From Aldrovandia affinis (Eukaryota; Chordata; Actinopteri; Notacanthiformes; Halosauridae), in NCBI GenBank assembly GCA_029706075.1, contig JAINUG010000047.1, positions 4,833,830 to 4,897,829 of the forward strand: 64,000 nt of DNA, given 5' to 3'. Positions within the stretch are counted from its first letter, which is position 1. Every line of letters starts with the position of its first letter. Position numbers and translations under genes: made by a program. Shown piece by piece: positions 33,316-43,428 of the stretch. The notes below the pieces were generated by a model. The model did no database searches. It saw nothing but the letters and a program-made list of their open reading frames with translations, and was not told the DNA's origin.

Positions 33316-34647
33316 AGAATACTGAATGAATGATCTCACTCCAAGACCAAGAAGTCAGCACCAATTCACATTGTCTCACCTGAAGTGACATAAAACAGGA
33401 TACAAACAATACACCCTGCAGCATAGCCCTTTTTGGGAGGTACTCCTGGAGACCCATTCAGTGCAGCATATAAGCAGTGTGAACCTGTTATATGCTAAGG
33501 CTATATTACACAGTTGCAGGAAAGGGAGAATCAGGAAGCATTTAATGAAAACAAGCTGGTTTTCCTTTTGTCTGTGCTGATAATGACCAGTTGTATTCCT
33601 GTGTCTTGATATCCTGTAGACCACTCCACATGCATCATATGTGGATACATTTAATTACATAAATAACTTTGTGTATTGGATAGTTGTTCTTAATTTACTG
33701 CAAATGGAGTGTCAGGACTGTAGACCTTTCTGGTGTGAAACAGCCAAAGGTCTGTAATAGGAATCTTTCTGCCATCCTTGGGCCTTCAGTGTTAATTTTA
33801 ATAAAATATGAGGGAAATAAACAAAGTCCTTGCACAAAATCATTTGGTGCGTTGGCTTAATAAAGAATCCAATATAAAGGATTGCATGTTGTTTAAATGT
33901 ATCACTTTTTTATTTGGCACGTGTTAAATTAAAAAGTCATACATTAAAACAACTGAGTGTGGATAAACTTTCTTTATATATAAAAATAAAAGAGGAAAAG
34001 AGCAACTGCTGTTATGTAGGGCTGGGCATATAATAATCAGAGGCATAGGCATGATCTCCCCAACAGGCTTTCACATGAAAGGCATTGTGGCAACTGTTGA
34101 TTTCCGTATGGCTATGAAATGGCCAAAATTTCATACAGTGTGTGCCTTTTTCTATTGTGTAATTCATTCTAAATATTCCAACTGCCTTAAGAACTCCTTT
34201 ACTGTGTGAACAGGTTACAAAAAGGATGTAACTACCTACTACTTTATTACTTCACAGTATATAACAGACTGTAAATTGTTTTTTAGACGCTGTTAGACTT
34301 GGATTTCTTAAGGCCGACCACTAAAAGTGGAGACGATTTCTGAGAATTATCCAAGATCGTTGTAATCCATGTCTCATACAAGCCTTTCTTCTTCACAATA
34401 AACACTGAGTTTAATGCCATCAAAACCATTACAACCATTACAATCAGCCCCATTTAAATAATGGATGATGAATTGCTCTCCACTTCTAGTGTGTTTGTTG
34501 ATGCTTAATTTCACAGCACCCCCACCTTCCTCATCCCCCTGAGTTAAAGACAGCTTACTGCACAGAGGACTGACTGGCACACAGCCTCCCTCTCTGCACG
34601 CTACGCTACCAGGGGTGTCTGCTGCCGATTCGCTCAGCCCCCATAGC
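33316..34647. other. Unannotated intergenic DNA
   Basis: About 1.3 kb without recognised genes. The 114-codon minus frame at 34374-34718 starts inside the CR1-like LINE end and has no domain. Confidence 0.45.
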
Positions 34648-34750
34648 GTGAATGAACATAAGAACATAAGAATACATAATAATGAGAACGGGCCGTTCGG
34701 CCCATCTAGGCTCATCATGTCCTAATCTAAAGAGTATCTAGTACTACATC

Positions 34751-35678
34751 TGTGATGAACGGGATAAGGACCCAGACGCAGACCAGGATCAGGCAAAAGG
34801 AACGTTTAATACAGGCAGGGATCAAAAACCAGGAATCAGAGAATCGGAGGTACAAAACGCGAGGCAGAGAGAAGTCGAAAAACAGGCAGTCAAAGGTCGA
34901 TAAACAGGAAGGCAGAAAGGCAAACAAACAAAATCGCTAGGCAGGCTCGGGGTAGTCAACAGAAGGGTAGTCTCGGAAAAATCTATAAACACTGGCTTCG
35001 GAAAAGTAGGCTCAGGGAATAAGAATCAACGTACTGACACGGAGAAATGAAAACACTGAACATATATACTGGGAGACACAATGGAAATCAGGTGAGACAA
35101 TGAGGAGAGAGAGGAGGGAACACAGGGAATCGATAATTAAATAACAAGGGGAAACGCAAGACACGGACACTAAAGCATACAAACATATAGACAATAAACG
35201 ACCTGGGAGAACAGGCAGACACGTGCATAGTAAAGGGGAGGTACGCAAAGAGAAACGTTGCGTGCGTATGAAGAGAGAATGGAGGCGAACAGGGATAGGA
35301 TAATGAGAGAATGAACGATAGATAGAAGCGTGAGATAATTAGTGATTAGTAGTGTTAGTAACTAAATCTAAATCCCTAACGTTAGTAGATTAGTTAGTTA
35401 GTACTGTACACATCTAACTAATATATACAAAGTGCGATAAAGAAAGTAGGAAGGAAGAAAACGAGAATATAAGCGAATGCGGAAATACCCGAAAGTAACG
35501 ACCCGAAGTGCATGACAAGACAGGGAGTGGATCACGAACTAAGACGGAACAGAAACAGACAGGGAGCGGGATGTGACAGAACAATGAAAACACAATACAG
35601 AATAACGAATAACGAAAGGGAACAGATGAAACATAAACTACGACCAAAAACCACAGAACAGGGACTCAGAATATAACA
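34751..35678 (-). repeat. Gypsy-3 3' LTR (928 bp)
   Basis: TGTGATGAACGGG ... AGAATATAACA ends. The inferred RNA start complement AACGTACTGAC is at 35028-35038. A 333-bp piece of the same LTR family lies at 50949-51281. Confidence 0.94.
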
Positions 35679-35690
35679 GTACCCCCCCCC
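35679..35690 (-). promoter_or_regulatory. Gypsy-3 polypurine tract
   Basis: Ten G in a row on the minus strand, three bases from the LTR. Confidence 0.75.
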
Positions 35691-35767
35691 AAAGGAACGC
35701 CCCATGGCGTTCTAACAGGGGGCACAAAAACAAAAACAGAAAAAACAGGAAAAGCAGGGGGAAGCCA

Positions 35768-35962
35768 GACAGACAAGGGACAACGCAGGTGGCAGAATCT
35801 CAGACCGGCAAGGGGCAAAGCACGGGACAGGAACTCCGACAGGCAGGGGGGCAAAACACGGAGCAGGATCTCAGACAGGCAAGGGGCAAAACACGGAGCA
35901 GGATCTCAGACAGGCACGGGTCAAAACACTGGACAGAATCTCAGACAGGCAGGGTCAAAACA
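35768..35962 (-). repeat. 35-bp tandem repeats in the Gypsy-3 3' untranslated region
   Basis: Five to six diverged units with the pattern GGCAAGGGGCAAAACACGG ... ATCTCAGACA (plus strand) lie between the chromodomain and the polypurine tract. Confidence 0.85.
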
Positions 35963-35964
35963 CT

Positions 35965-36636
35965 AGACACTTGAAAGTCTCTGATTAAAGTCTTGTCCAA
36001 GATGAAGCGGGATGGGACCCAGCTTCGTTCCTCGGGACCGTAGCCCTCCCAGTCCACCAGATATTGCGACCACGGCCCCCGGCGAACGTCCAAAAGTTTG
36101 CGGACCGTGTAGGCATCTCCACCATCAATAAGACGGGGGGTGGGGGTGGCTCAGGGGCGGGACACAAAGGGTGGGTTACAAGGGGTTTGAGGCGGGAAAC
36201 ATGGAAAGTGGGGTGAATACGTCGCATGGTGTGAGGTAATTTCAATCTAACAGCAGTGGGACTGATGATTCTAATGATGGGAAAGGGGCCAATAAAACGG
36301 GGTGCGAGCTTACGGTGATCCATCTTAAGGGGAATGTCTCTGGTGGTCAGCCAGACCCGTTGTCCCACACGATAACGGGGAGCCTCGGAGCGTCTCTTGT
36401 CAGCAATGTCCTTCATACGGGAACTTGCTCGGAGAAGGTTGCGGCGTGTGAGTCTCCAGGTGCGCCGACATCGGCGGATGAAAGCCTCGGCAGAAGGAAC
36501 CCCCACCTCCTTCTCCTGGCTAGGGAATAAGGGTGGTTGGTAACCAAGACAACACTCAAAGGGGGACATCTGGGAGGAAGAGGAGGTATGGGAGTTGATG
36601 GCATATTCAGCCCAGGGCAGCTGTTGACTCCAGTAG
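35965..36636 (-). pseudogene. Gypsy-3 integrase C-terminus and chromodomain
   Basis: From about 36636 the frame reads the end of integrase ([19 protein letters not shown] ... [16 protein letters not shown] ... APRFIGPFPI). The chromodomain ([17 protein letters not shown]) is readable at about 36100-35965 in a shifted frame; within the ORF that ends at 35985 this part is garbled. Upstream lies the deletion junction with RT. Confidence 0.85.
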
Positions 36637-37476
36637 ATACTTATTCATAGTGTCAATCTCGGGACGGGACAAGGAAAACAGGCGCCCCCTAGGAGGGGTA
36701 GTACCAGACAGAAGTTCGATGGCGCAATCATAGGGGCGATGGGGAGGTAGGCGGGTGGCTCGGGATTTACAGAAAACCTCCTTGAGGTCCAGGTACTCGG
36801 GGGGAATGCCAGATAGGTCAGAGGGTTTCTCGGGAGAAAGGGAACTCGGAACAGAAGACAGGGGGCTCGGAACAGAAGAATGAGCTTGCTGTAGGCACTG
36901 AGAGAGACATTGTGGGCTCCAACCCACAATCCTGTGCCTGCTCCACTCCAAGGAGGGGTTATGTCGAACTAACCAGGGATGACCCAGAACAATGGGAGCG
37001 TGAGGAGAGTCAATAATGTACAACTTTATCTTCTCCTGATGGTTGCCGGAGATGCGCAAGGTCAAAGGAGAACTAGAATGGGTTATGTGGGCAAGTGTTT
37101 GCCCGTTGAGTGAGTTGGCCACCAGAGGGCGTGAAAGCCTGGAAACCGGAATACCCCACCTCGCAGCCACACCAGCATCCAGAAAACTCTCCTCAGCGCC
37201 GGAGTCAATGAGGGCGGTGGTCTCACGCATCTGGTCTCCCCACTCTATCGTCACAGGCAGGCAGGTGCGTTGTTTGGAGGAAGAGTCGACATGGAGTACG
37301 CCCACTAGTGTCCCTCTACTCACTAACGGGCGTTGGCCTTTAACCGGGCAGCTGGCAATGAAATTACCCGGTTGACCGCAGTAGAGGCAGACCTTGGAAA
37401 CCCTCCTCCGCTCACGCTCCTCTCTGGTCAGACGAACCTGGTCCACTTGCATGGGTTCCGGTTCCGATGTAGGTGT
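36637..37476 (-). pseudogene. Gypsy-3 gag end, protease and start of RT
   Basis: The frame resumes gag at the NA2 insertion point and passes a zinc knuckle that reads CLYCGQPGNFIASC, where Asn stands in place of the usual His. Protease follows with ALIDSGAEESFLD and IVLGHPWLVRHN, then the RT leader [29 protein letters not shown] in part and FSLSRPEID. It ends at the deletion junction near 36640. Confidence 0.88.
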
Positions 37477-37975
37477 TGTGACATCATGAGAGGTTTGACC
37501 AGGGCAGGTCGGTGTGGGGCAGTGCAACAACACACAAAAACAGGCAAAACACAGATAGTTCAAACTTAAAGTCCAGGTTTATTTCTCCTCAGGGCATCAA
37601 TGGGTACTTTCCTCCAAACAATAATCCATAATCCAAACATTCAAAAAATGCCTCAATCAAAAATGTTACAAGTCATCCCAGCAATAATCCTCTTCTTAGA
37701 AAACAATTCTCAATTCAAAAGGTTTACTTTCCTTGGTGTGGTTTGTTTCTTCCAGCTCCTTCCAGCCATGTGCTCGGCTCCTCTCTCTCTCTTCCTTTGT
37801 CCTGCGTGTGGGCTTTTTATGCTGGCCTTGATTAGGTGGCCCAAACACCTACACCTGGAGTTGTGTTGCATTGTGGGGCTTGTAGTGTGTACAACGGCGG
37901 CCATTTTGTGAAGTGGCCACCGATCAGCAGGGGAATGCAGCACTCCTCCACCACACGTCCCCCTGTGATGCCACA
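37477..37975 (-). repeat. NA2 3' LTR (499 bp)
   Basis: On the minus strand it begins TGTGGCATCACAGG and ends CTCATGATGTCACA. A TATA-type GCATAAAAAG lies at 37813-37822, AATAAA near 37579, and a YY1-like CAAAATGGC near 37905. Confidence 0.94.
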
Positions 37976-37995
37976 CATCCCTCTCCCCGTGCCTG
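37976..37995 (-). promoter_or_regulatory. NA2 polypurine tract
   Basis: GGGGAGAGGGA on the minus strand directly precedes the 3' LTR. Confidence 0.7.
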
Positions 37996-38714
37996 CCGCC
38001 CTCGGCAGGGTGAACGAGGCCCCCCGGATCGAACACTCGGCTCTCCCAACAGATCAGGGAGATGATGCAGAAGTTCTGTAACGCAAAGGGCACAGTTATG
38101 CTGAACGTGAGGCACACACTCACCATGGCTCCCCCTAGCTGGGGAAGGAAGACGGTTGATCCCTTGGACCACAATGAGGGCACAGTTACTGGAAGACCCA
38201 CACTGGTGTGGGGTGAGAAAACCACCGGACGGGTGTCCAGCCAGGGCAGCATGGTGCCTTCCACTTGCCCCACGGGACAAGGCAACCTGCAGGCCTCATC
38301 TGGCCTCACGGGACCAGGCAACATGCGGGCCACCAGCAGACCCACTGGGCCACGCAGTGAGGCGACATTAGCTGGGCCCTCCAGGTTGTCGCCATCTATG
38401 CCAAACACTACCATAGGCTCCACTGGTTCAAATTCAGCTTCTGCCTCCGCCTCAAACTCAGCTTCCGCGGGCTCGGGTTTGACGATGGGCACTGCTTCCG
38501 GGACAGGCTCCAAGTCACTTTGTGATTCCTCTGTGCTTCCTGTGGCTGCGAGACTGACTGGTGCAGGCTCCTCCATGACAAGGTGAGGAACTTCCTCCTG
38601 GGCAGGTTCTGGGGCTTCCTCCCCAGCCTTCGTTTCAGGCTCCAGAATGGGCTCTGGCGCCAGGTCTGCAGTGGGCTCACCTGCTGGGACAGGCTCTTCT
38701 GCTTGACTGCCCGT

Positions 38715-38759
<45 letters not shown>

Positions 38760-39554
38760 AGGTTCGGGCTCAGGTTCGGGCTCAGGTTCAGGTTCAGGCT
38801 CAGGTTCGGGCTCAGGTTCGGGCTCAGGTTCAGGCTCAGGTTCAGGCTCAGGTTCAGGCTCAGGTGCAGCTTCTTCCACTGCCGGTTCTGTGGTTGCAGT
38901 CTCGTCTGTGGGTGCCAGGACCTCGGTACTCACCGTCTCCTGGACAATCTCCTGGACTGCCTCAGCCACCACGGCTAACGCTGCAACATCACCTTCTGCC
39001 TTTTCTGCTACGGTGACCTCGTCTGCGGGTGGTGCCTCTTCTGCGGCCGGTGTCTCTAACACTTCAGCCGGCACTGGTTCCTCAGTCACTACGGCTGTCA
39101 CCACCTCCACGGCCCCTTTCTGTGAGGCTGCGACCACCTCTACGGCCCCTTCCTGTGAGGCTGCGACCACCTCTACGGCCCCTTCCTGTGAGGCTGCGAC
39201 CACCTCTACGGCCCCTTCCTGTGAGGCTGCGACGGCCTCCACGGCCCCTTCTTGTGAGGCTGCGACGGCCTCCCCCATGGACTCAGCAGCAACTTCATCA
39301 CTGTGCGCTTTCCTATCCATCGCTTTGGGAGCGGCAATGGGGGTCACCTCGGTCTGCTTCTCTACCGGGCTGGCAGTCTTCTTCTTATTCTTCTTCTTTT
39401 TCTTTTTCTTGGGGTCGGTAGCCTGGCATGGCTGCGGCTGGGGCTGGGAGTGTTGACTAGTGGGAGGGTGTAGTCCGTCCTCTTCTGGCTCAATGGCCCA
39501 TGGAGAAGGACAACTGGAGCCACCATCTCCATGAGACGAACAAGGTAGGTCCAT
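37976..39554 (-). CDS. NA2 gag-like protein, low-complexity C-terminal part
   Basis: The open frame (which runs on into the LTR to 37710) contains a basic [11 protein letters not shown] stretch, about six units of EGAVE(A/V)VAASQ, then a Pro-Glu alternating tract coded at about 38697-38873, then an acidic region. No enzyme motif is present. The lysine run may serve in place of the CCHC knuckle of NA1; that is inference. The frame differs from the N-terminal part at 39362-39901, and the best joint is a small indel near 39460-39480. Confidence 0.65.
38697..38873 (-). repeat. Pro-Glu coding microsatellite in NA2
   Basis: Hexameric GGTTCAGGCTCA-type units (plus strand) code about 28 Pro-Glu pairs on the minus strand. 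Confidence 0.92.
39086..39274 (-). repeat. 33-bp coding repeats in NA2
   Basis: Five to six units of 33 bp containing GCCCCTTCCTGTGAGGCTGC (plus strand) code the EGAVE(A/V)VAASQ repeats. Confidence 0.88.
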
Positions 39555-39901
39555 TTCACCTGCAGCAGTTCCTCCCTCTGGGTAGCCTCGTCTTCATCCA
39601 TGAAGTCCAGGATTGACTCAATGTCCCGCTGATCCAGGTACAGCTCCCCGTCCATCTGCAGCCAATGGTACACCTCTGGGGACCTCAGCCATCTCAGGTC
39701 CGCTTCCACATCCCGGCAGGGTTTGGGTGCTCCCTGGAGCCCTGGGTTGGGGCATTCCCCACCTTTTGGCTGGAAGTTTGCGGCAAGGCACAATAGCTCC
39801 GCTAGGAATTCTGCGGGGCAGGCTTCGAAGTCCTCCCATGTTATGCTCATTGGGGTGAAGGGCATCTCACCGAGACTAGGGCTTCCCTGCTGTTTAGCCA
39901 T
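39362..39901 (-). CDS. NA2 gag-like protein, N-terminal domain
   Basis: The frame starts at the first ATG about 60 nt after the primer site. Residues 20-60 form a Trp/Phe/Leu-rich segment. W71 and W80 with following Leu match W8 and W17 of NA1, and the alignment runs without gaps for about 43 residues (shared L, W, P, W, L, G, L, E, I, F, E, T, R). After about residue 140 the frame becomes Arg-rich and probably continues in the other frame. I do not recognise a named family; a matrix- or capsid-like role is inferred only from position. Confidence 0.68.
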   Translation of the reverse strand: MAKQQGSPSLGEMPFTPMSITWEDFEACPAEFLAELLCLAANFQPKGGECPNPGLQGAPKPCRDVEADLRWLRSPEVYHWLQMDGELYLDQRDIESILDFMDEDEATQREELLQVKWTYLVRLMEMVAPVVLLHGPLSQKRTDYTLPLVNTPSPSRSHARLPTPRKRKRRRIRRRLPAR

Positions 39902-39958
39902 TTTGCTGTGGCAGTGCTGAAAAAAGTTGAGTCAAGTCTTCCGCACTTAGGCCCCAGT

Positions 39959-39975
39959 GCCCGCATTCTTCACCA
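39959..39975 (-). promoter_or_regulatory. NA2 primer binding site, tRNA-Ala-like
   Basis: On the minus strand TGGTGAAGAATGCGGGC begins two bases after the LTR. It differs from the NA1 site at two of 17 positions. The complement resembles a tRNA-Ala 3' end; the tRNA identity is tentative. Confidence 0.68.
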
Positions 39976-39977
39976 TC

Positions 39978-40476
39978 TGTGACATCATGAGAGGTTTGAC
40001 CAGGGCAGGTCGGTGTGGGGCAGTGCAACAACACACAAAAACAGGCAAAACACAGATAGTTCAAACTTAAAGTCCAGGTTTATTTCTCCTCAGGGCATCA
40101 ATGGGTACTTTCCTCCAAACAATAATCCATAATCCAAACATTCAAAAAATGCCTCAATCAAAAATGTTACAAGTCATCCCAGCAATAATCCTCTTCTTAG
40201 AAAACAATTCTCAATTCAAAAGGTTTACTTTCCTTGGTGTGGTTTGTTTCTTCCAGCTCCTTCCAGCCATGTGCTCGGCTCCTCTCTCTCTCTTCCTTTG
40301 TCCTGCGTGTGGGCTTTTTATGCTGGCCTTGATTAGGTGGCCCAAACACCTACACCTGGAGTTGTGTTGCATTGTGGGGCTTGTAGTGTGTACAACGGCG
40401 GCCATTTTGTGAAGTGGCCACCGATCAGCAGGGGAATGCAGCACTCCTCCACCACACGTCCCCCTGTGATGCCACA
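39978..40476 (-). repeat. NA2 5' LTR (499 bp)
   Basis: No difference from 37477-37975 was found by eye. The internal 103-codon frames at 37600 and 40101 are the same LTR read twice, not genes. Confidence 0.94.
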
Positions 40477-40480
40477 GTGT

Positions 40481-41299
40481 AGAGAGAGTTCTAGGGTGTG
40501 TGACGAAGATGGTGGGAATCTTGGACCTCTCAGTGTCTGGCCTGTGGAAAACCCCTAGATCCCGGAAGCGTTGGCATTCTTGTAGCCGAGAGTCAACACG
40601 AAGGGCCAGACTGATGAGGTCGTCAAAGGACTCGGGTAGGTCACGGGTCAGGATTTCATCCTTAAGCTGTTCGGATAAGCCCAAAATGAAGGTGTCGTAG
40701 AGTGCCTTCTTATCCCATCCACTGGAGTTAGCCAATGTCTGGAACTCAATGGCGTAGTCCGAGACAGACCTTCTCTCCTGGCGCATGTGAAGCAGCTCTC
40801 TCGCCGCTTCGTGGCCATGCTTGGAGCGATCGAAGACCCTCTTCATCTCTGCGGCAAACAGACTGAAGCTCTGGCAGTAATGAGAGGACTCCTCCCAAGC
40901 AGCGGTTCCCCACATCATGGCTTGACCGGTCAGCTGGGTGATGACGTAAGCCACTCTGGATAGCTCAGTGGGAAATGTCAGCGGCTGCAGCTGGAAAATG
41001 AGCTGACACTGAGTGAGGAAGGAGCGACAGCCACCAGGCTCGCCGGCGTACTTCTCCGGGGGAGGCAGATGGGGTTCGTGCACCGGTGCCGGAGGAAAAC
41101 CAGGATGGGATGGGTCAGCAGGTTGCTGGGGTGCGGTGCTGGATGCAGGAGCTTGAGAAGTCATCGCAAGTCCAGCCAAACTGGAGGTCAGGGTCTGGAG
41201 ATGGCAGGTGACCATCTCCAGGTGGGACTGATGACGCTCGAGCATAGCCCCCTGCTGCTCGAGTGCGAAGCGTAGTTGGTCAGGGTCTGCTGGGTCCAT
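40481..41299 (-). CDS. Gypsy-3 gag, N-terminal part
   Basis: The frame begins MDPADPDQLRFALEQQ, the same start type as Gypsy-2 gag, four codons after the self-primer site. It has the capsid-like core (CRSFLTQCQLIFQLQP, QAMMWGTAAWE, FAAEMKRVFDRS, VSDYAIEFQTLA, LPESFDDLISLALRVD). It is intact up to the NA2 insertion at 40476/40481. Confidence 0.9.
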
Positions 41300-41303
41300 C
41301 TTG

Positions 41304-41314
41304 GTCAGTACGTT
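41304..41314 (-). promoter_or_regulatory. Gypsy-3 self-primer site
   Basis: GTCAGTACGTT (plus strand) lies one base inside the 5' LTR. Its exact reverse complement AACGTACTGAC is at 41595-41605 in the LTR, and 30 nt upstream on the minus strand is TATATAT (41629-41635). The transcript would thus begin with 11 nt able to pair perfectly with the primer site. Confidence 0.82.
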
Positions 41315-41315
41315 C

Positions 41316-42249
41316 TGTGATGAAAGGGATAAGGACCCAGACGCAGACCAGGATCAGGCAAAAGGAACGTTTAATACAGGCAGGGATCAAAAACCAGGAA
41401 TCAGAGAATCGGAGGTACAAAAACGCGAGGCAGAGAGAAGTCGAAAAACAGGCAGTCAAAAGGTCGATAAACAGGAAGGCAGAAAGGCAAACAAACAAAA
41501 TCGCTAGGCAGGCTCGGGGTAGTCAACAGAAGGGTAGTCTCGGAAAAATCTATAAACACTGGCTTCGGAAAAGTAGGCTCAGGGAATAAGAATCAACGTA
41601 CTGACACGGAGAAATGAAAACACTGAACATATATACTGGGAGACACAATGGAAATCAGGTGAGACAATGAGGAGAGAGAGGAGGGAACACAGGGAATCGA
41701 TAATTAAATAACAAGGGGGAAACATAAGACACGGACACTAAAGCATACAAACATATAGACAATAAACGACCTGGGAGAACAGGCAGACACGTGCATAGTA
41801 AAGGGGAGGTACGCAAAGAGAAACGTTGCGTGCGTATGAAGAGAGAATGGAGAGGCGAACAGGGATAGGATAATGAGAGAATGAACGATAGATAGAAGCG
41901 TGAGATAATTAGTGATTAGTAGTGTTAGTAACTAAATCTAAATCCCTAACGTTAGTAGATTAGTTAGTTAGTACTGTACACATCTAACTAATATATACAA
42001 AGTGCGATAAAGAAAGTAGGAAGGAAGAAAACGAGAATATAAGCGAATGCGGAAATACCCGAAAAGTAACGACCCGAAGTGCATGACAAGACAGGGAGTG
42101 GATCACGAACTAAGACGGAACAGAAACAGACAGGGAGCGGGACGTGACAGAACAATGAAAACACAATACAGAATAACGAATAACGAAAGGGAACAGATGA
42201 AACATAAACTACGACCAAAAACCACAGAACAGGGACTCAGAATATAACA
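41316..42249 (-). repeat. Gypsy-3 5' LTR (934 bp)
   Basis: It matches 34751-35678 except for about four substitutions and several 1-2 base indels. Confidence 0.94.
41595..41635 (-). promoter_or_regulatory. Gypsy-3 promoter: TATA box and predicted start
   Basis: Minus-strand TATATAT at 41635-41629 and predicted start GTCAGTACGTT at 41605-41595, 30 nt apart. Confidence 0.72.
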
Positions 42250-42254
42250 ACATC

Positions 42255-42829
42255 TACCCTGGACTTGAATAGCCCAAGCGTTTCTGCCTCTACTACCCGA
42301 CCTGGCAAGCTGTTCCAGGCATTGACGACTCTCTGTGTAAAGAAAAACTTCCTAATATCTGTGCGGAATTTCCACCTGTGGCCTCTTGTTCTGCTGACCC
42401 CACTTATCTTAAAAAATCTTTGGTATTTTACTTTGTTAATCCCTTTTAGGAATTTAAATCCCCCCTAAGTCTCCGTTTGCTAAGTTTAAATAGATTGAGT
42501 GCCTTAAGTCTATCATCATAACTTTTACCTTTCATACCATGTATCAGTTTAGTTGCCCTTCTTTGGACTTTTTCAGGAGCTTCTATATCTTTCTTGTAGT
42601 GCGGTGCCCAGAACTGCACACAGTATTCTAAGTGGGGTCTGACAAAGGCATTATATAACATTAATATAACCTCCTTTAATTTATACTCAATACTTTTTGC
42701 TATGTATCCCAGCATCCTGTTGGCTTTTTTCACTACTGTAGCACACTGCTTTGATGCAGATAGGCTTTGATCAACTACAATTCCTAAGTCCTTTTCAAAT
42801 TGAACACCTACTAACTTTTCTCCTCCCAT
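42255..42829 (-). pseudogene. CR1-like LINE ORF2, C-terminal part
   Basis: The frame shows ANRMLGYIAKSIEYK, LYNAFVRPHLEYCVQFWAP and QRRATKLIHGM, then RLKALNLFKLSKRRLRGDL, the C-terminal signature of fish CR1/Rex1-like LINEs. Confidence 0.88.
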
Positions 42830-43072
42830 AAAATACTACTGTCTACTGTTTGTATTTCCCACATGCATAACTTTACATTTAGCAATATTGCATGTCATCT
42901 GCCATGTATCTGCCCATTTTTGGATTTTGTTTAAGTCATCTTGGATTACTTTAGTCGATTCCAAACTGTTTGCCAAACCCCCAAGTTTAGTATCATCTGC
43001 AAATTTAACTATTTTGCTACTAACGTCCATGTCAAGATCATTTGTGTAAATAAGGAAGAGCAGAGGTCCCAG
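42830..43072 (-). pseudogene. CR1-like LINE RT, catalytic segment
   Basis: GPLLFLIYTNDL and the catalytic FADDTK (codons near 42991-43003) are followed by CKVMHVG. The SINE at 43073-43428 splits this from the preceding [10 protein letters not shown]. Confidence 0.88.
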
Positions 43073-43428
43073 GGGCTGGCACGGTGGTGCAGTGGGTAGC
43101 GCTGTCGCCTCACAGCAAGAAGGTCTCGGGTTCGAATCCAGGCCGGGGGCCTTTCTGTGTGGAGTTTGCATGTTCTCCCCGTGTCAGCGTGGGTTTCCTC
43201 CGGGTACTCCGGTTTCCTCCCACAGTCCAAAGACATGCACGGTAGGCTAATTGGAGAGTCTAAATTGCCCGTAGGTATGAGTGTGTGTGTGAGTGGGGAG
43301 AAGACGACAGCCTTCATGCGGGCCTCCCCTGCAAGTAACGAGAAAGCTCGTGAAAATAATGTCGTCACCAAATCGCCAAGCTGGCAGACCAAGGTCCGTC
43401 AGTGATGGCGATACACGAAAGAAGAAGA
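43073..43428 (+). mobile_element. tRNA-derived SINE with GAA tail
   Basis: A box TGGTGCAGTGG (43085-43095) and B box GGTTCGAATCC (43129-43139) match consensus exactly. The body contains TTTCCTCCGGGTACTCCGG and CCACAGTCCAAAGACATGCA, phrases found in a very widespread fish SINE. A GAA-rich tail ends it, and an 11-bp target duplication AGAGGTCCCAG (43062-43072, 43429-43439) flanks it. It differs from the SINEs at 9484 and 24744. Confidence 0.9.

Larger units (their letters stand above)
37473..40480 (-). mobile_element. NA2: non-autonomous LTR retrotransposon
   Basis: Two 499-bp LTRs (37477-37975 and 39978-40476) that I read as identical flank 2.0 kb, with a 4-bp target duplication GTGT (37473-37476 and 40477-40480). 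Removing the element and one GTGT restores the reading frame of Gypsy-3 gag. It has a primer site and polypurine tract and codes one gag-like protein, without pol domains. LTR identity makes it the youngest insertion of this nest. It is related to NA1 in domain, primer site, target-site size and LTR motifs. Confidence 0.9.
34746..42254 (-). mobile_element. Gypsy-3: chromovirus deletion derivative
   Basis: LTRs at 34751-35678 and 41316-42249, with the perfect 5-bp target duplication ACATC (34746-34750 and 42250-42254). The minus strand codes gag, protease and the first part of RT, then jumps at about 36640 into the end of integrase: most of RT, all of RNase H and the integrase catalytic core are deleted. 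The LTRs differ by only a few substitutions and single-base indels in ~930 bp, so the copy is young although it lacks its own pol core, suggesting trans-mobilisation. NA2 is inserted in its gag. Confidence 0.92.

Noticed and set aside
37710..39554. 614-codon frame as a host Glu/Pro-rich gene
   Set aside because: It lies inside NA2, runs into its LTR, and its N-terminal domain sits in the adjacent frame; it is element sequence.
37600..40412. Two identical 103-codon genes (37600-37911 and 40101-40412)
   Set aside because: They are the same stretch of the two NA2 LTRs, read on the strand opposite to the element.
43079..43145. Functional tRNA gene
   Set aside because: A and B boxes are perfect but the sequence continues into a SINE body with tail and target duplication, and no cloverleaf acceptor stem is seen.
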